Assembly (NCBI RefSeq): GCF_003466125.1
Contig: NZ_QSOC01000003.1
Coordinates: 1-64,000, forward strand
From: Collinsella sp. TM10-22
Lineage (GTDB): Bacteria; Actinomycetota; Coriobacteriia; Coriobacteriales; Coriobacteriaceae
Direction: 5' to 3'
DNA length: 64,000 nucleotides
Part shown: piece by piece, positions 27,018 to 37,532 of the stretch
Layout of the letters: each line of letters begins with the position of its first letter
How positions within the stretch are numbered: position 1 is the first letter of the stretch
The notes under the pieces: generated by a model
Told to the model about the DNA's origin: nothing
What the model saw: only the letters and a program-made list of their open reading frames with translations
Database searches by the model: none
Program-made: the position numbers and the translations under genes

Positions 27018-27587
27018 TTATCGAGCAACAATCACAACATGGCGATCGGGATCAGAGCCCTCGGAATGAGTGTCAACGGCATCGTTGCCGCGAAGGGCAA
27101 TGTGAACCAGTCGACGCTCATAGGCATTCATGGGCGGCAAGGAAACACTCTTATGAGTGCGAATGGCGCGCTCGGCAGCGGACTGCGCCATGGAAGCAAC
27201 CTTGTCCTGTCGGCGGCTCTTATAACCCTCGACGTCCACGACGACCGGATACCTAAAGCCAAGCTTGCGACTCACCAGCAGCGAGAACATAACCTGAAGG
27301 GCATCGAGGGTACGTCCATGACGCCCAATGAGAACAGCAAGATCCGGAGCCGTTACATCCAAAATCAGCTCACCCTCGTCGCCCTCATACTCATCGATAG
27401 GAGAGTTGGCGGCATCGAAGTGCGAAAGGATGGAACGCAGGATGGAAATCGCGACATCGGCAATGGTGTCGAGCTCCTCGTCTGTCAGCTCTTCACCAGC
27501 CTTGTAGCGCTGTGCAATCTCGGGATAATCGCCCGCGACCTGCGGGGCAACCTCCTCAAGCATATCCTCGATGATCTCTTCAGACAT
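27018..27587 (-). CDS. Jag/KhpB-like RNA-binding protein (KH and R3H domains)
   Basis: The 189-residue protein has a KH domain with VLIGRHGRTLDALQVM and a C-terminal R3H domain with PPMNAYERRLVHIAL. Proteins of this family (Jag, KhpB, EloR) bind RNA and affect cell elongation in streptococci. The Firmicute Jag-N domain is absent and is replaced by a short acidic N terminus. ATG chosen with GGAG upstream. It follows yidC in the rpmH operon as in many Gram-positive bacteria. Confidence 0.9.
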   Translation of the reverse strand: MSEEIIEDMLEEVAPQVAGDYPEIAQRYKAGEELTDEELDTIADVAISILRSILSHFDAANSPIDEYEGDEGELILDVTAPDLAVLIGRHGRTLDALQVMFSLLVSRKLGFRYPVVVDVEGYKSRRQDKVASMAQSAAERAIRTHKSVSLPPMNAYERRLVHIALRGNDAVDTHSEGSDPDRHVVIVAR

Positions 27588-27631
27588 AACGTACTCCAAA
27601 AGTTAGGTACCTAAATAAGATTACTGTCCCA

Positions 27632-28402
27632 TTACTTCTTCTTGTGCGGGCGCGGCTTCTTCTCGCGACGAGTGACCTCGACCTGCAGCGGAGCGTTCTT
27701 AAGACGCTCCTCCTCATCGGCCTTAGCCTTGTCAATAACCTTCTGCGTCACGAAGATCTGCTGGATAACCTGCCAGGCAGAGGACACATCGTAGTACAGC
27801 AGAACGCCGACGGGCAGGCTCCAGCCCATCCAAAGCATCATGACCGTCATAACAACGGCCATCATACGCATGCTCTGCGCCTGCTGGCCGGTCTGATTGC
27901 GCGACATATAGAGCTGCGGAATCAAGGTCAGGACAGCAAAGAGGATCAGGCAGATCAACGCAGGCAGTGCGACCATAAAGCCATCGGCAAAAGAGGCGCT
28001 CGGCGTGGTGGTCAAGTCGGGCAGAATATTAAAGAACGAGAACGTGCCGTCGTTAAAGTAGTCCGGCAGGTTACGCAGCAGCGTAAATAGGGCGAACAGG
28101 ACAGGCATCTGGATCAACAGCGGCAGACAACCAGCCATGGGGTTGAACTTGTTCTCGCTGTAGAACTTCTGCATCTCCTCGGCCTGACGCTGGGGATCGT
28201 CGGCATAGCGCTCCTGGATCTCGAGCATCTTGGGCTGCAGCACCTGCATGCGAGCCGTCGACTTGGTCGACTTGAGCATAAGCGGCGTCAGCAGCAGACG
28301 GATGATGACCACCAGGATGATGATGGACAGGCCCCAGTCGACCGCAAAGGTCTGGATGAGCTTGAGCAGCTCGAAAAGGATGTTAACGATCCAATCCCAC
28401 AT
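27632..28402 (-). CDS. yidC: Membrane protein insertase YidC/Oxa1 family
   Basis: YidC inserts proteins into the cytoplasmic membrane, alone or with Sec. The 256-residue protein has five hydrophobic segments: an N-terminal segment, the Arg-containing groove helix ILVVIIRLLLTPLMLKS, FNPMAGCLPLLIQMPVLFALF, and two C-terminal segments. A Lys/Arg-rich tail ends in PRPHKKK. It lacks the large periplasmic domain of Gram-negative YidC and has no obvious lipobox. It is part of the conserved rpmH-rnpA-yidD-yidC-jag operon. Confidence 0.95.
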   Translation of the reverse strand: MWDWIVNILFELLKLIQTFAVDWGLSIIILVVIIRLLLTPLMLKSTKSTARMQVLQPKMLEIQERYADDPQRQAEEMQKFYSENKFNPMAGCLPLLIQMPVLFALFTLLRNLPDYFNDGTFSFFNILPDLTTTPSASFADGFMVALPALICLILFAVLTLIPQLYMSRNQTGQQAQSMRMMAVVMTVMMLWMGWSLPVGVLLYYDVSSAWQVIQQIFVTQKVIDKAKADEEERLKNAPLQVEVTRREKKPRPHKKK

Positions 28403-28431
28403 GTAAGTTTTCCTCCGATAGCGAGTGCCCG

Positions 28432-28656
28432 CTAAGGCACAGGGTCATAACCGCCGACGTGCAGGGGATTGCAGCGAGCGATGCGCCTCACGGCAAGCCA
28501 GCAGCCTCTCAAAACACCGTACTTCTCAATCGCCTGGATGGCGTATTGCGAGCACGTTGGGTAATAAATGCAGGCGTCAGGCAATAAGGGCGAAATAACC
28601 TGTTGATATATGCGAATAGGAGCGATGGCAACACGTCGCAAAACGTGATTGCTCAT
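28432..28656 (-). CDS. yidD: Membrane protein insertion efficiency factor YidD
   Basis: The 74-residue protein carries the family pattern IRIYQQVISPLLP, CIYYPTCSQYAIQAIEKYG and RCNPLHVGGYDPVP. YidD is a small membrane-associated factor that aids YidC-dependent insertion. Its start overlaps the rnpA stop by four bases. Confidence 0.95.
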   Translation of the reverse strand: MSNHVLRRVAIAPIRIYQQVISPLLPDACIYYPTCSQYAIQAIEKYGVLRGCWLAVRRIARCNPLHVGGYDPVP

Positions 28657-28991
28657 CGCTCCTCCCCGGCAACGCCGGCGCGTTTCATAAGCGAACGCAA
28701 TGCCTTGTCCATCTCCTGCGGCGAGGAATCCCTCGTCTTGGGAGTTGCGAACAAGATGATGTCATAACCCGCAACGGGAAATCCGCAGCTGTGGGCGGCC
28801 TCGCGCATCACACGCTTAGAACGGTTGCGCACGACTGCGCAACCGAGCCGTTTAGCACCAACGAAGGCGACCCTTCCGGAGTCGCCTTCGCCAACCGATT
28901 CACATATGGTCATTCGAATCAGAGGGTGATTGAAACGACGCCCCTGACTGAACACATGCTCGAAATCTTGCCGAGACTTAATAGTCTTCAT
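28653..28991 (-). CDS. rnpA: Ribonuclease P protein component
   Basis: RnpA is the basic protein subunit that assists RNase P RNA in tRNA 5' maturation. The 112-residue protein shows the N-terminal SRQDFEHVFSQGRRF helix and the signature RNRSKRVMREAAH. It lies between rpmH and yidD, in the universal order. Confidence 0.95.
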   Translation of the reverse strand: MKTIKSRQDFEHVFSQGRRFNHPLIRMTICESVGEGDSGRVAFVGAKRLGCAVVRNRSKRVMREAAHSCGFPVAGYDIILFATPKTRDSSPQEMDKALRSLMKRAGVAGEER

Positions 28992-29011
28992 GCGAGATGT
29001 GTGTATCGCTG

Positions 29012-29146
29012 CTAGACAGTGAGACGCTTGCGGCCCTTGGCGCGGCGACGGGCGAGCACGGCACGACCGCCCTTGGTGGCCATACGGGCACGGAAGCCAT
29101 GGGTCTTGGCACGCTTACGCTTATTAGGCTGATACGTACGCTTCAT
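29012..29146 (-). CDS. rpmH: 50S ribosomal protein L34
   Basis: The 44-residue basic protein shows [20 protein letters not shown] and ends in [10 protein letters not shown], as expected for L34. The ATG has AGGAGG nine bases upstream; the longer frame beginning at 29206 is rejected on length. It is the first gene of its operon, with a clear promoter at 29219..29248. Confidence 0.97.
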   Translation of the reverse strand: MKRTYQPNKRKRAKTHGFRARMATKGGRAVLARRRAKGRKRLTV

Positions 29147-29218
29147 CTTAAGTTCCTCCTGCTGCATTTCGAGTGTCCGCGGGGGCGCGGACGCAGATAT
29201 AGACACGTGAGCTTGAAG

Positions 29219-29248
29219 ATTGTAGGGAAATCAATGTTCAAATGTCAA
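29219..29248 (-). promoter_or_regulatory. Sigma70-type promoter of the rpmH operon
   Basis: On the minus strand a perfect -35 TTGACA and a -10 TACAAT are separated by 18 bases, about 70 bases before rpmH. This is the best promoter match I see in the window. Confidence 0.85.
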
Positions 29249-29340
29249 GAAATCAAAGGTAAAAGGTTGCGCAGTTCACACGGTTCCCCCATAAGCCGAG
29301 CTCGATTTAGCGGTGCGTGGCAACTTTTCACGATATTTCA

Positions 29341-29410
29341 TCGAGTTTTCAACAGGTCATGTTGGCAATGTTGAGAACTTTTCGTCCGTTTTCCAAAGTT
29401 TTCAACAGGT
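29341..29410. other. Cluster of variant DnaA boxes between rpmH and the ATPase gene
   Basis: TTTTCAACA occurs at 29346 and 29399 on the plus strand, and TTCTCAACA at 29369 on the minus strand. These resemble the classical TTATCCACA box with changes at positions 3 and 6. Two further copies (30325, 30355) lie inside the next gene and one (32393) after dnaA. The 345-base gap carries no gene. Confidence 0.5.
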
Positions 29411-29491
29411 TTTGAAAGTTTGTCGAAAGATGAGAAACATTGCACGGTGAGCTACTATTTGTTCGAAACCTATTGAAAGATTGCGAGCGGC

Positions 29492-30637
29492 ATGTCTGAC
29501 GACTTTTACACCATGGTCGATTCCGGAGACCCGGCACCCGACAACGAGCACATCACCGGCGTGCGCGAAGAGCGCGACGAAGGCGAGCAGACGACCACGC
29601 AGGCGCCAAAAGCCATGTACGCCGCACGCATAGCGGTCTATGACGATATGCTGTCGACGCCGCGTGTGATCGTCATAGATCCGCAAGATGTCCGCACGTA
29701 TTTGGAAGAGACAACCAACACCGTCTACCAGTGCATGAAAGAACAAGGTGGCCATATCTCGCTCATGGTCATCCGCGAGATTGTCGAAAACTTTATCCAC
29801 GCCCACTTTGCCGAGCCCATCATCTCGATCCTGGACGGCGGCGACACTATCCGCTTTGCAGACCAAGGACCGGGCATCGATGACAAGGAACGCGCTTTCG
29901 ACTTTGGCGTGACCAGCGCAAACAGCAACATGAAGCGATACATTCGCGGGACTGGGGCTGGGTTTCCCATGGTGCAGGAATACCTGGAAAATGCCGGCGG
30001 CGCCGTGTCCATCGAGGACAACATGGGCAGCGGCACCGTGGTTACGGTAAGTCTGGACCCCAAGCGCGTGCAGGAAATCGAGCGTGCCGGCGGACGCGGT
30101 GCTGCCGTGCGGCCCGAGACGGAGCAGCCCACATATCCCCTGTCGGGAGCTTTTGCGCAGCAGCCCATGGCAACGCAGCAGATGCCGCCACTGGGGTATG
30201 GCCAGCAGTTCCCGCAGCAGTACCAGCAGGGATATCAGCAGCCGTACCAGCAGATGCCGCAGCAGCAGTACAACCCCTGGGCCCAGCAGATGCCTCCGCA
30301 GCCTTACCAACAGTGGCCCCAAAGTTTTCAACAGCAAATGCCGTCGGTGCAGAGTTCTCAACAACCAGCAGCTCAAATGATGTATCCTAATGCAGCAAAT
30401 CAGTATGCGCAGCCACAACCGGACGTGTTCGTAAGCGATCGCGGCAACGCCGCGCTGGGCTATCTGGCGCAAAATCAAGCGTGCGGCGCAACCGATCTGG
30501 CGAGGGCGTTTGGAAACTCGGCCCCCACTTGGTCACGCACGCTCAATGACTTGGCGCAGGCCGGCTTGGTCATCAAGCATGGCCAGAAATACCATCTGAC
30601 CGAACTCGGCGCCGCTCGCGTGCGAGCTCAGAGCTAA
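29492..30637 (+). CDS. GHKL ATPase with Gln-rich linker and winged helix
   Basis: The 381-residue protein sits directly upstream of dnaA. Residues about 55-195 form a GHKL-type ATPase: N-box IREIVENFIHAHF, G1 box FADQGPGIDD and G2 box RGTGAGFPMVQEYL, similar to anti-sigma kinases and histidine-kinase ATPases. No phospho-acceptor His domain is seen. A Gln/Pro-rich low-complexity linker (about 215-310) leads to a C-terminal winged helix (about 320-378, GATDLARAFGNSAPTWSRTL). This combination is unfamiliar to me. Its place 15 bases ahead of dnaA and close to the box cluster suggests a role in origin control or dnaA expression, by inference only. Confidence 0.8.
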   Translation: MSDDFYTMVDSGDPAPDNEHITGVREERDEGEQTTTQAPKAMYAARIAVYDDMLSTPRVIVIDPQDVRTYLEETTNTVYQCMKEQGGHISLMVIREIVENFIHAHFAEPIISILDGGDTIRFADQGPGIDDKERAFDFGVTSANSNMKRYIRGTGAGFPMVQEYLENAGGAVSIEDNMGSGTVVTVSLDPKRVQEIERAGGRGAAVRPETEQPTYPLSGAFAQQPMATQQMPPLGYGQQFPQQYQQGYQQPYQQMPQQQYNPWAQQMPPQPYQQWPQSFQQQMPSVQSSQQPAAQMMYPNAANQYAQPQPDVFVSDRGNAALGYLAQNQACGATDLARAFGNSAPTWSRTLNDLAQAGLVIKHGQKYHLTELGAARVRAQS

Positions 30638-30652
30638 AGAACGGGAGAGACA

Positions 30653-32377
30653 GTGGACGAGGAAGCAAGCATCATCCTGGGGGATGCCATCGCCTTTTGC
30701 CAGCGCGACGGCCAAGATGCACGCCTCATCAATATGCTGGGGCAATCGCGCGCCATAAGCCTGACCGAAGATACGCTCACGATCGAGGCGCCCTCGCGCT
30801 TTGCCATCGCGCAGCTCAAAAAGCATCAGTCGACTATTGAGGCCTATCTGGAAGAAATCGCCTTTGCACCGATTGCACTCGACATCGTGGCACCGCAAGG
30901 CGCCGCGACAGAATCCGCTGCCGCGACGGCGCCCGCCACGGCTCCCGCTACTTCCCCGGCGGCGCCGGCCTCCGCAGGCGACGCGCCGACAATCGAGCAC
31001 CAGCACGGCGATGTTTCCCGTGAAACCATGGCACCGTTGCCGGCCGCGGCGGCGACGTCAACGAACGCACCCGTCACGCACATGCCCATCGCCCACGACG
31101 CAGCGGCGGGCGCGGATTCGGGCATTGCAATCAAGAACACGCTCTCGGCCGATGATTTTCGTCGCATGATGAACCAGATGAAGGGCGGAGCGCCGACTAA
31201 ATCCACGCAAGCTGCGACCCCCGCTTCACCCATGCCAGCACCGACCGTGCCGGCCGAGCAGAATACGGATGGAGCCCCACTCGCCGCGAACTCAAAATTT
31301 ACCTTTGAGAACTTTGTCTACGGCCCCGAGAACAGCCATGCCTATCGCTCGGCACTCAAGTTTGCCGCCCTCGCGGACGAGCGCGGCACGTGCACATCGC
31401 TGTTCATCTACGGCAAATCGGGCCTGGGCAAGACGCACCTGCTGCTTGCCATCAAAAACGAGCTCGCCGAGAAGTCGCCCGAGATCAAGGTCAAGTATGC
31501 CAACTCCCAGGCATATCTGGACGACCTGATGACCGAGTTCGACCGCCAAAAGAAGAGCAACGCCCCCATCATGCAGGCGTACCACGGCGTGGACGTGCTC
31601 ATCATCGATGACATCCAAAACATCATCGGTAAGCGCGCGAGCGTGGACTACTTTTTCCAGCTCATGGACGAGTTCATCCGCAACAACAAGAAGGTCGTCA
31701 TCGCGGCAGACCGCGCCCCCAAGGACCTGAGCATGGACGAGCGTCTGACCAGCCGCTTCAACGCCGGCATGCTCTGCCTGGTCGCAGAGCCCAGCTACGA
31801 GATGAAATACAAGATCTTGCAGCGCTATTACGAGAACACCATCGTCGCCGCTCCCGAGGCAGGCGACGACTCGCTGCTGGCGGCCTATGGGGGCGACGGC
31901 GGGCACCTGACCGATGAGCACTTCAAACACATGGCCGAGGTCTCGGGCACCAACATCCGCGAACTCGAGAGCTTCTGCGAGCGCTGCGCCGGCGAGGCGG
32001 GTGACCGCGAGCGCGATGGCGGCGAGCTCACCTTTGATGATATCGACGCCATCGCCAGCCAGTACTTCGACACATCGGCCAAAAAGATCAACGTGCAAAC
32101 GGTTCAGTCCGTCATCGAAGAGCAGTACGGCGTGACGCACGAGGAGCTCATCGGCCCGCGGCGCAACGCCAACATCGCCAAAGCACGCCACATTGCCATC
32201 TATCTGGCAATCGAGATGTGCGAGATGACGACCACGGCGGTGGGCGCCGAATTTGGCAACCGCAACCACTCGACCGTCAGCACAAGCTACAAAAAGGTCC
32301 AGAAGATGATCCAGGAAGACCGCACCGTCACCGAAGACCTCAAGTCGCTGCGCGATAAAATTACACTGCGATCGTAG
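30653..32377 (+). CDS. dnaA: Chromosomal replication initiator DnaA
   Basis: DnaA binds origin boxes and opens DNA. The 574-residue protein has a short domain I and a long Ala/Pro/Thr-rich domain II (about 85-210). The AAA+ domain shows FENFVYGPENSHAYRSAL, Walker A GKSGLGKTHL and Walker B VLIIDDIQ. Domain IV contains ARHIAIYLAIEM and FGNRNHSTV. In the usual signature the last motif reads GGRDHTTVLHA, so base-reading residues differ (Asp to Asn, Thr to Ser, His to Thr). The start is GTG with GGGAG six bases upstream. A degenerate parS-like site lies within the linker coding region at 31012. Confidence 0.96.
   Translation: MDEEASIILGDAIAFCQRDGQDARLINMLGQSRAISLTEDTLTIEAPSRFAIAQLKKHQSTIEAYLEEIAFAPIALDIVAPQGAATESAAATAPATAPATSPAAPASAGDAPTIEHQHGDVSRETMAPLPAAAATSTNAPVTHMPIAHDAAAGADSGIAIKNTLSADDFRRMMNQMKGGAPTKSTQAATPASPMPAPTVPAEQNTDGAPLAANSKFTFENFVYGPENSHAYRSALKFAALADERGTCTSLFIYGKSGLGKTHLLLAIKNELAEKSPEIKVKYANSQAYLDDLMTEFDRQKKSNAPIMQAYHGVDVLIIDDIQNIIGKRASVDYFFQLMDEFIRNNKKVVIAADRAPKDLSMDERLTSRFNAGMLCLVAEPSYEMKYKILQRYYENTIVAAPEAGDDSLLAAYGGDGGHLTDEHFKHMAEVSGTNIRELESFCERCAGEAGDRERDGGELTFDDIDAIASQYFDTSAKKINVQTVQSVIEEQYGVTHEELIGPRRNANIAKARHIAIYLAIEMCEMTTTAVGAEFGNRNHSTVSTSYKKVQKMIQEDRTVTEDLKSLRDKITLRS
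31012..31027. promoter_or_regulatory. Degenerate parS-like site inside dnaA
   Basis: TGTTTCCCGTGAAACC differs from consensus parS at two positions (7 and 16). It encodes part of the flexible DnaA linker, where sequence constraint on the protein is low, which makes a real but weak ParB site plausible. Confidence 0.45.
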
Positions 32378-32615
32378 GGAAATAGAGACACCTGTTGAAA
32401 ACTTGTCGAAACCACGGGCATAAGGTGTCTAAAACCCAACCCGCGGTGATGAAAAGTTTTGCGCAGGTTTTGAACGTGGAAAACCACCCCCGTTGCACAC
32501 AGGTTGCTGTCGATTCTCTTTTTGGGTCTGACCTGCGTCTTTGGGAGTAATCAACAGTTTCGTCAGTGCTATTACTATTATTAAGATATTTATATCTATA
32601 GAAAGGTATTAAAAG
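32378..32615. other. Candidate oriC between dnaA and dnaN
   Basis: This 238-base gap carries a minus-strand TTTTCAACA (32393..32401), a TTTTCCACG-like 9-mer (32475..32483, minus) and other A/T-rich near-matches. It ends in an AT-rich tract (about 32563-32612, TATTACTATTATTAAGATAT) that could act as an unwinding element. The dnaA-dnaN location is the commonest site for oriC in Gram-positive bacteria. Confidence 0.5.
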
Positions 32616-33719
32616 ATGAAGTTCACCGTCAGTCAGAGCTCGCTTACACAAGCCATCGGCGTCGTTATGAAGGGTGTCGCTTCGGCATCCACCCTTCCCA
32701 TCCTGTCGGGCGTGCTCGTTAAGGCGCAAGACGGCATCTTGGAATTCCAGACCTCTAACTACACCATCTCGATCCGTCATCGCATCGCGGCGCATGTCGA
32801 AGAAGAGGGCGAGATGGTTATCCCCTGTAAGATGCTCTCCAATATCACCAAGACTCTCCCCGATGCCCCGGTCACCTTTGAGCTGTCCGAGCGCCAGGTG
32901 CTGATTGGTTGCGAGAAGAGCTCTTTCCGCCTGAACACGCTCGATGCCAATGACTTCCCCGAGTTTCCGGCCTATGCCATCGAGAGTGCCGTGGAGCTGC
33001 CGACCGATATCTTGTCCGAGATGGTCGGCCGCGTGTGGCGCGTCACCTCGACCGATAAGGCCCGCCCCATCCTGGGCGGCGTGCACATGAAGGTCGAGAA
33101 CAACACCGTGCGCCTGGTGGCGACCGATTCCTTCCGCTTGGCCGTGTGCGATACGCAGGTCGAGACCTCGACCCTCGAGGGCTCCTTTGAGCTCAACGTT
33201 CCGGCGGACGCCTTTAACGACGCACTGAACATCATGGCCAGCCAGGCGACCATCATGATCGGGGCTACCGACACCCAGGTCGTCTTCGAGGCCGGCAACA
33301 CCACCTACGTGTCGCGCCGCATCGAGGGCGTGTACCCCAACTACAAGCAGCTCATCCCCGATTCGTGCGTGACAAGCGTCAAGATCGACGTCGCCGCCTT
33401 TAACGCCGCTCTCAAGCGCGTGGCCGTTATCGCGAGCGCCAACCCCGCCGTCAAGTTCGAGATCGATGTCGAGAACGGGCAGATGGGCTTGTCCTCCATT
33501 TCCAATGACCAGGACCTTGCGCAGGAGACGATCGATGTCGAGGCCGAGGGCGAGTCGGGTACTATCGCCTTCAACTACCACTACATCTTCGGCTGCCTCA
33601 ATGCCCTGTCCAAGGAGAAGGAGATCACACTGGAGCTCAAGAGCTACTCGCAGGCGGGCATCTTCAAGTCCTACGACAAGATCAACTACCTGTACCTAGT
33701 CATGCCGGTCCGCATCTAG
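32616..33719 (+). CDS. dnaN: DNA polymerase III beta subunit (sliding clamp)
   Basis: DnaN forms the ring that tethers polymerase to DNA. The 367-residue length and three-domain pattern are typical: MKFTVSQSSLTQAIGVVMKG at the start, LPILSGVLV, RLVATDSFRLAV in domain 2, YPNYKQLIP, and the C-terminal YLVMPVRI. The ATG has AAAGG upstream. recF follows after nine bases. Confidence 0.97.
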   Translation: MKFTVSQSSLTQAIGVVMKGVASASTLPILSGVLVKAQDGILEFQTSNYTISIRHRIAAHVEEEGEMVIPCKMLSNITKTLPDAPVTFELSERQVLIGCEKSSFRLNTLDANDFPEFPAYAIESAVELPTDILSEMVGRVWRVTSTDKARPILGGVHMKVENNTVRLVATDSFRLAVCDTQVETSTLEGSFELNVPADAFNDALNIMASQATIMIGATDTQVVFEAGNTTYVSRRIEGVYPNYKQLIPDSCVTSVKIDVAAFNAALKRVAVIASANPAVKFEIDVENGQMGLSSISNDQDLAQETIDVEAEGESGTIAFNYHYIFGCLNALSKEKEITLELKSYSQAGIFKSYDKINYLYLVMPVRI

Positions 33720-33728
33720 CGCTGCGCC

Positions 33729-34835
33729 ATGACCATATTCGCCCGCGATCTTTCCGTCGCGCACTACCGCAGTTTCGATAGCTATCGCCTTGCCCTGGAC
33801 GAAGGCGTGACGATACTTGCGGGACCCAACGCGGCGGGAAAGACCAATCTCATAGAGGCGCTGCAGCTGCTGACGAGCGGCGCCTCGTTTAGGCATCCGA
33901 CCGCAGCCGAGCTCGTCCATGACGGCGTGGGCTCGTGCAAGGTCGAGCTGAGACTCGAGGGCGACGGCCGCGTGCTTGATATGGGATTGAGCGCGGAGGA
34001 CGGTAAGCGCTCGTTTAGCCGAAACGGCAAGAGATGCTCTGCCGCCGGTGTGCGCGGGGTTCTGCCGAGCGTGCTGTTTTGCCCCGACCATCTGGACATG
34101 GTTAAGCGCGGCGCCAGTGTGCGCCGCGCCGCCCTCGATGACTTTGGCATGCAGCTGAGCGCACGCTATGCCGATCTTGCGAGCACCTATGGGCGCTGCG
34201 TGACCCAACGTAACGCCTTGCTCAAGGAAACCTGGTGCTGCCGCGAGATGCTCGGCGCGTGGAACGATTCGATTGCCCGCGCGGGCTCGGCTCTGCTCGT
34301 GCACCGGTTGGCCCTGCTCGACCGGCTGGCGGGCCATGTGCGCGCTGCCTACGGGCAAGTAGCGTCCGGTGAAGCCGCCAGCGTGTCCTATGCGTCCACG
34401 CTGGGGGATTTGCCCCAGGTCGAGGATCGCGAAGAGCTGAAGGGCTGGGCGTACGAGCGCATGCTGGCTGCCCTTGATGAGCACGCCGACGAGGAAATTC
34501 GCCGCGGCGTGACGCTGGTGGGACCGCATCGCGACGAGATCGAGTTTACCGTGGCGGGTCGCTCCGCCCGTTCATTTGCCAGCCAAGGACAGCAGCGAAC
34601 GCTGGTGCTGTCCTGGAAGGTGGCCGAGGTGGCCGTGGCTCGCGATGTCCTGGGCACCGCCCCACTGCTGCTTTTGGACGACGTGATGAGCGAGCTCGAC
34701 GGCGAGCGGCGTGGTGCTTTCCTGCGTCTGATCGGCGATGATATCCAGACGGTTATAACCACGACCAACCTGGGGTACTTTACCGATGACCTGCTTGATC
34801 GAGCCAAGGTGGTGAGCATGGGTGAGACGTGCTAA
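33729..34835 (+). CDS. recF: DNA replication and repair protein RecF
   Basis: RecF is an SMC-like ATPase that helps load RecA at gaps. The 368-residue protein shows Walker A GPNAAGKTNLIEAL, the signature SQGQQRTLVLSWKVAEV and Walker B LLLLDDVMSELD. It is close behind dnaN with no clear ribosome site, suggesting coupled translation. Its end overlaps the DciA-like gene by 14 bases. Confidence 0.96.
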   Translation: MTIFARDLSVAHYRSFDSYRLALDEGVTILAGPNAAGKTNLIEALQLLTSGASFRHPTAAELVHDGVGSCKVELRLEGDGRVLDMGLSAEDGKRSFSRNGKRCSAAGVRGVLPSVLFCPDHLDMVKRGASVRRAALDDFGMQLSARYADLASTYGRCVTQRNALLKETWCCREMLGAWNDSIARAGSALLVHRLALLDRLAGHVRAAYGQVASGEAASVSYASTLGDLPQVEDREELKGWAYERMLAALDEHADEEIRRGVTLVGPHRDEIEFTVAGRSARSFASQGQQRTLVLSWKVAEVAVARDVLGTAPLLLLDDVMSELDGERRGAFLRLIGDDIQTVITTTNLGYFTDDLLDRAKVVSMGETC

Positions 34836-35385
34836 TTACGAGCGCGAGAGCGAGACGGTCGCCTTCAGTGGCTTTTTGAACGCAGAGCGCCAGCGCATCC
34901 TGGCGTCGGCGACGCCTAAGCGCCGTGCGCAGATGGAGGCTGCCGAGGAGTCGCGCGCGGTCCATCGCGCGTGGAACGCGGTGTGCTCGGGCACGCGCGA
35001 GGGGCGGCATGTGACGGGGCTGCGCTACCTGCCCGAGTCCAATGAGCTGCTGGTGTATCTCGACTCGCCCTCGTGGACGCAGGAAATGACGCTGTTGCGC
35101 GAGATCATCCGCGCGCGCATGGAGCGCGCCGGTGCGCATGTGGACGGCCTGGTGTTCAAAACCACCGCACCCGGTCACACGCCGCCCGCCGCCAAGGAAC
35201 GCCTGCGCCCGGCGACGACCGAGCGCCCGCCGGCCCCGCACGCCGACCTAAGTGAGGGCGAGCGCACCGAGATCAAGCGCCAAGTGGCGCCCATCGAAGA
35301 CCAAAAACTGCGCGAGGCCCTCGAGAACGCCATGAGAGCCAGTGCCGAGTGGGCCAAGGGCGTGCAAAGCAAAAAAGAGCCTTAA
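34822..35385 (+). CDS. DUF721/DciA-like protein
   Basis: The 187-residue protein shows the DUF721 core (about 45-110: AWNAVCSGTREGRHV, LLVYLDSPSWTQEMTLLREII). DUF721 proteins between recF and gyrB are common in actinobacteria and are related to DciA, which helps load the replicative helicase in bacteria lacking DnaC. The C-terminal half is a charged, probably flexible tail. The start is GTG inside the end of recF. Helicase-loading function is inferred from the family and the origin context. Confidence 0.8.
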   Translation: MRRANYERESETVAFSGFLNAERQRILASATPKRRAQMEAAEESRAVHRAWNAVCSGTREGRHVTGLRYLPESNELLVYLDSPSWTQEMTLLREIIRARMERAGAHVDGLVFKTTAPGHTPPAAKERLRPATTERPPAPHADLSEGERTEIKRQVAPIEDQKLREALENAMRASAEWAKGVQSKKEP

Positions 35386-35411
35386 ATCGCATCTGGTGGC
35401 CTTGTAGAGCC

Positions 35412-35441
35412 AAATACCCTCGTTCCCGAGGGTATTTTTTT
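35412..35441 (+). terminator. Terminator after the dnaN-recF-dciA transcript
   Basis: AATACCCTCG pairs with CGAGGGTATT around a short loop and is followed by a run of seven T. It lies between the DciA-like gene and gyrB. Confidence 0.92.
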
Positions 35442-35448
35442 ACGATAA

Positions 35449-37521
<2,073 letters not shown>

Positions 37522-37532
37522 GAGGAGGTAAC

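Noticed and set aside
29012..29206. Longer 64-residue form of L34
   Set aside because: The family length of 44 residues and a strong ribosome site support the internal ATG.
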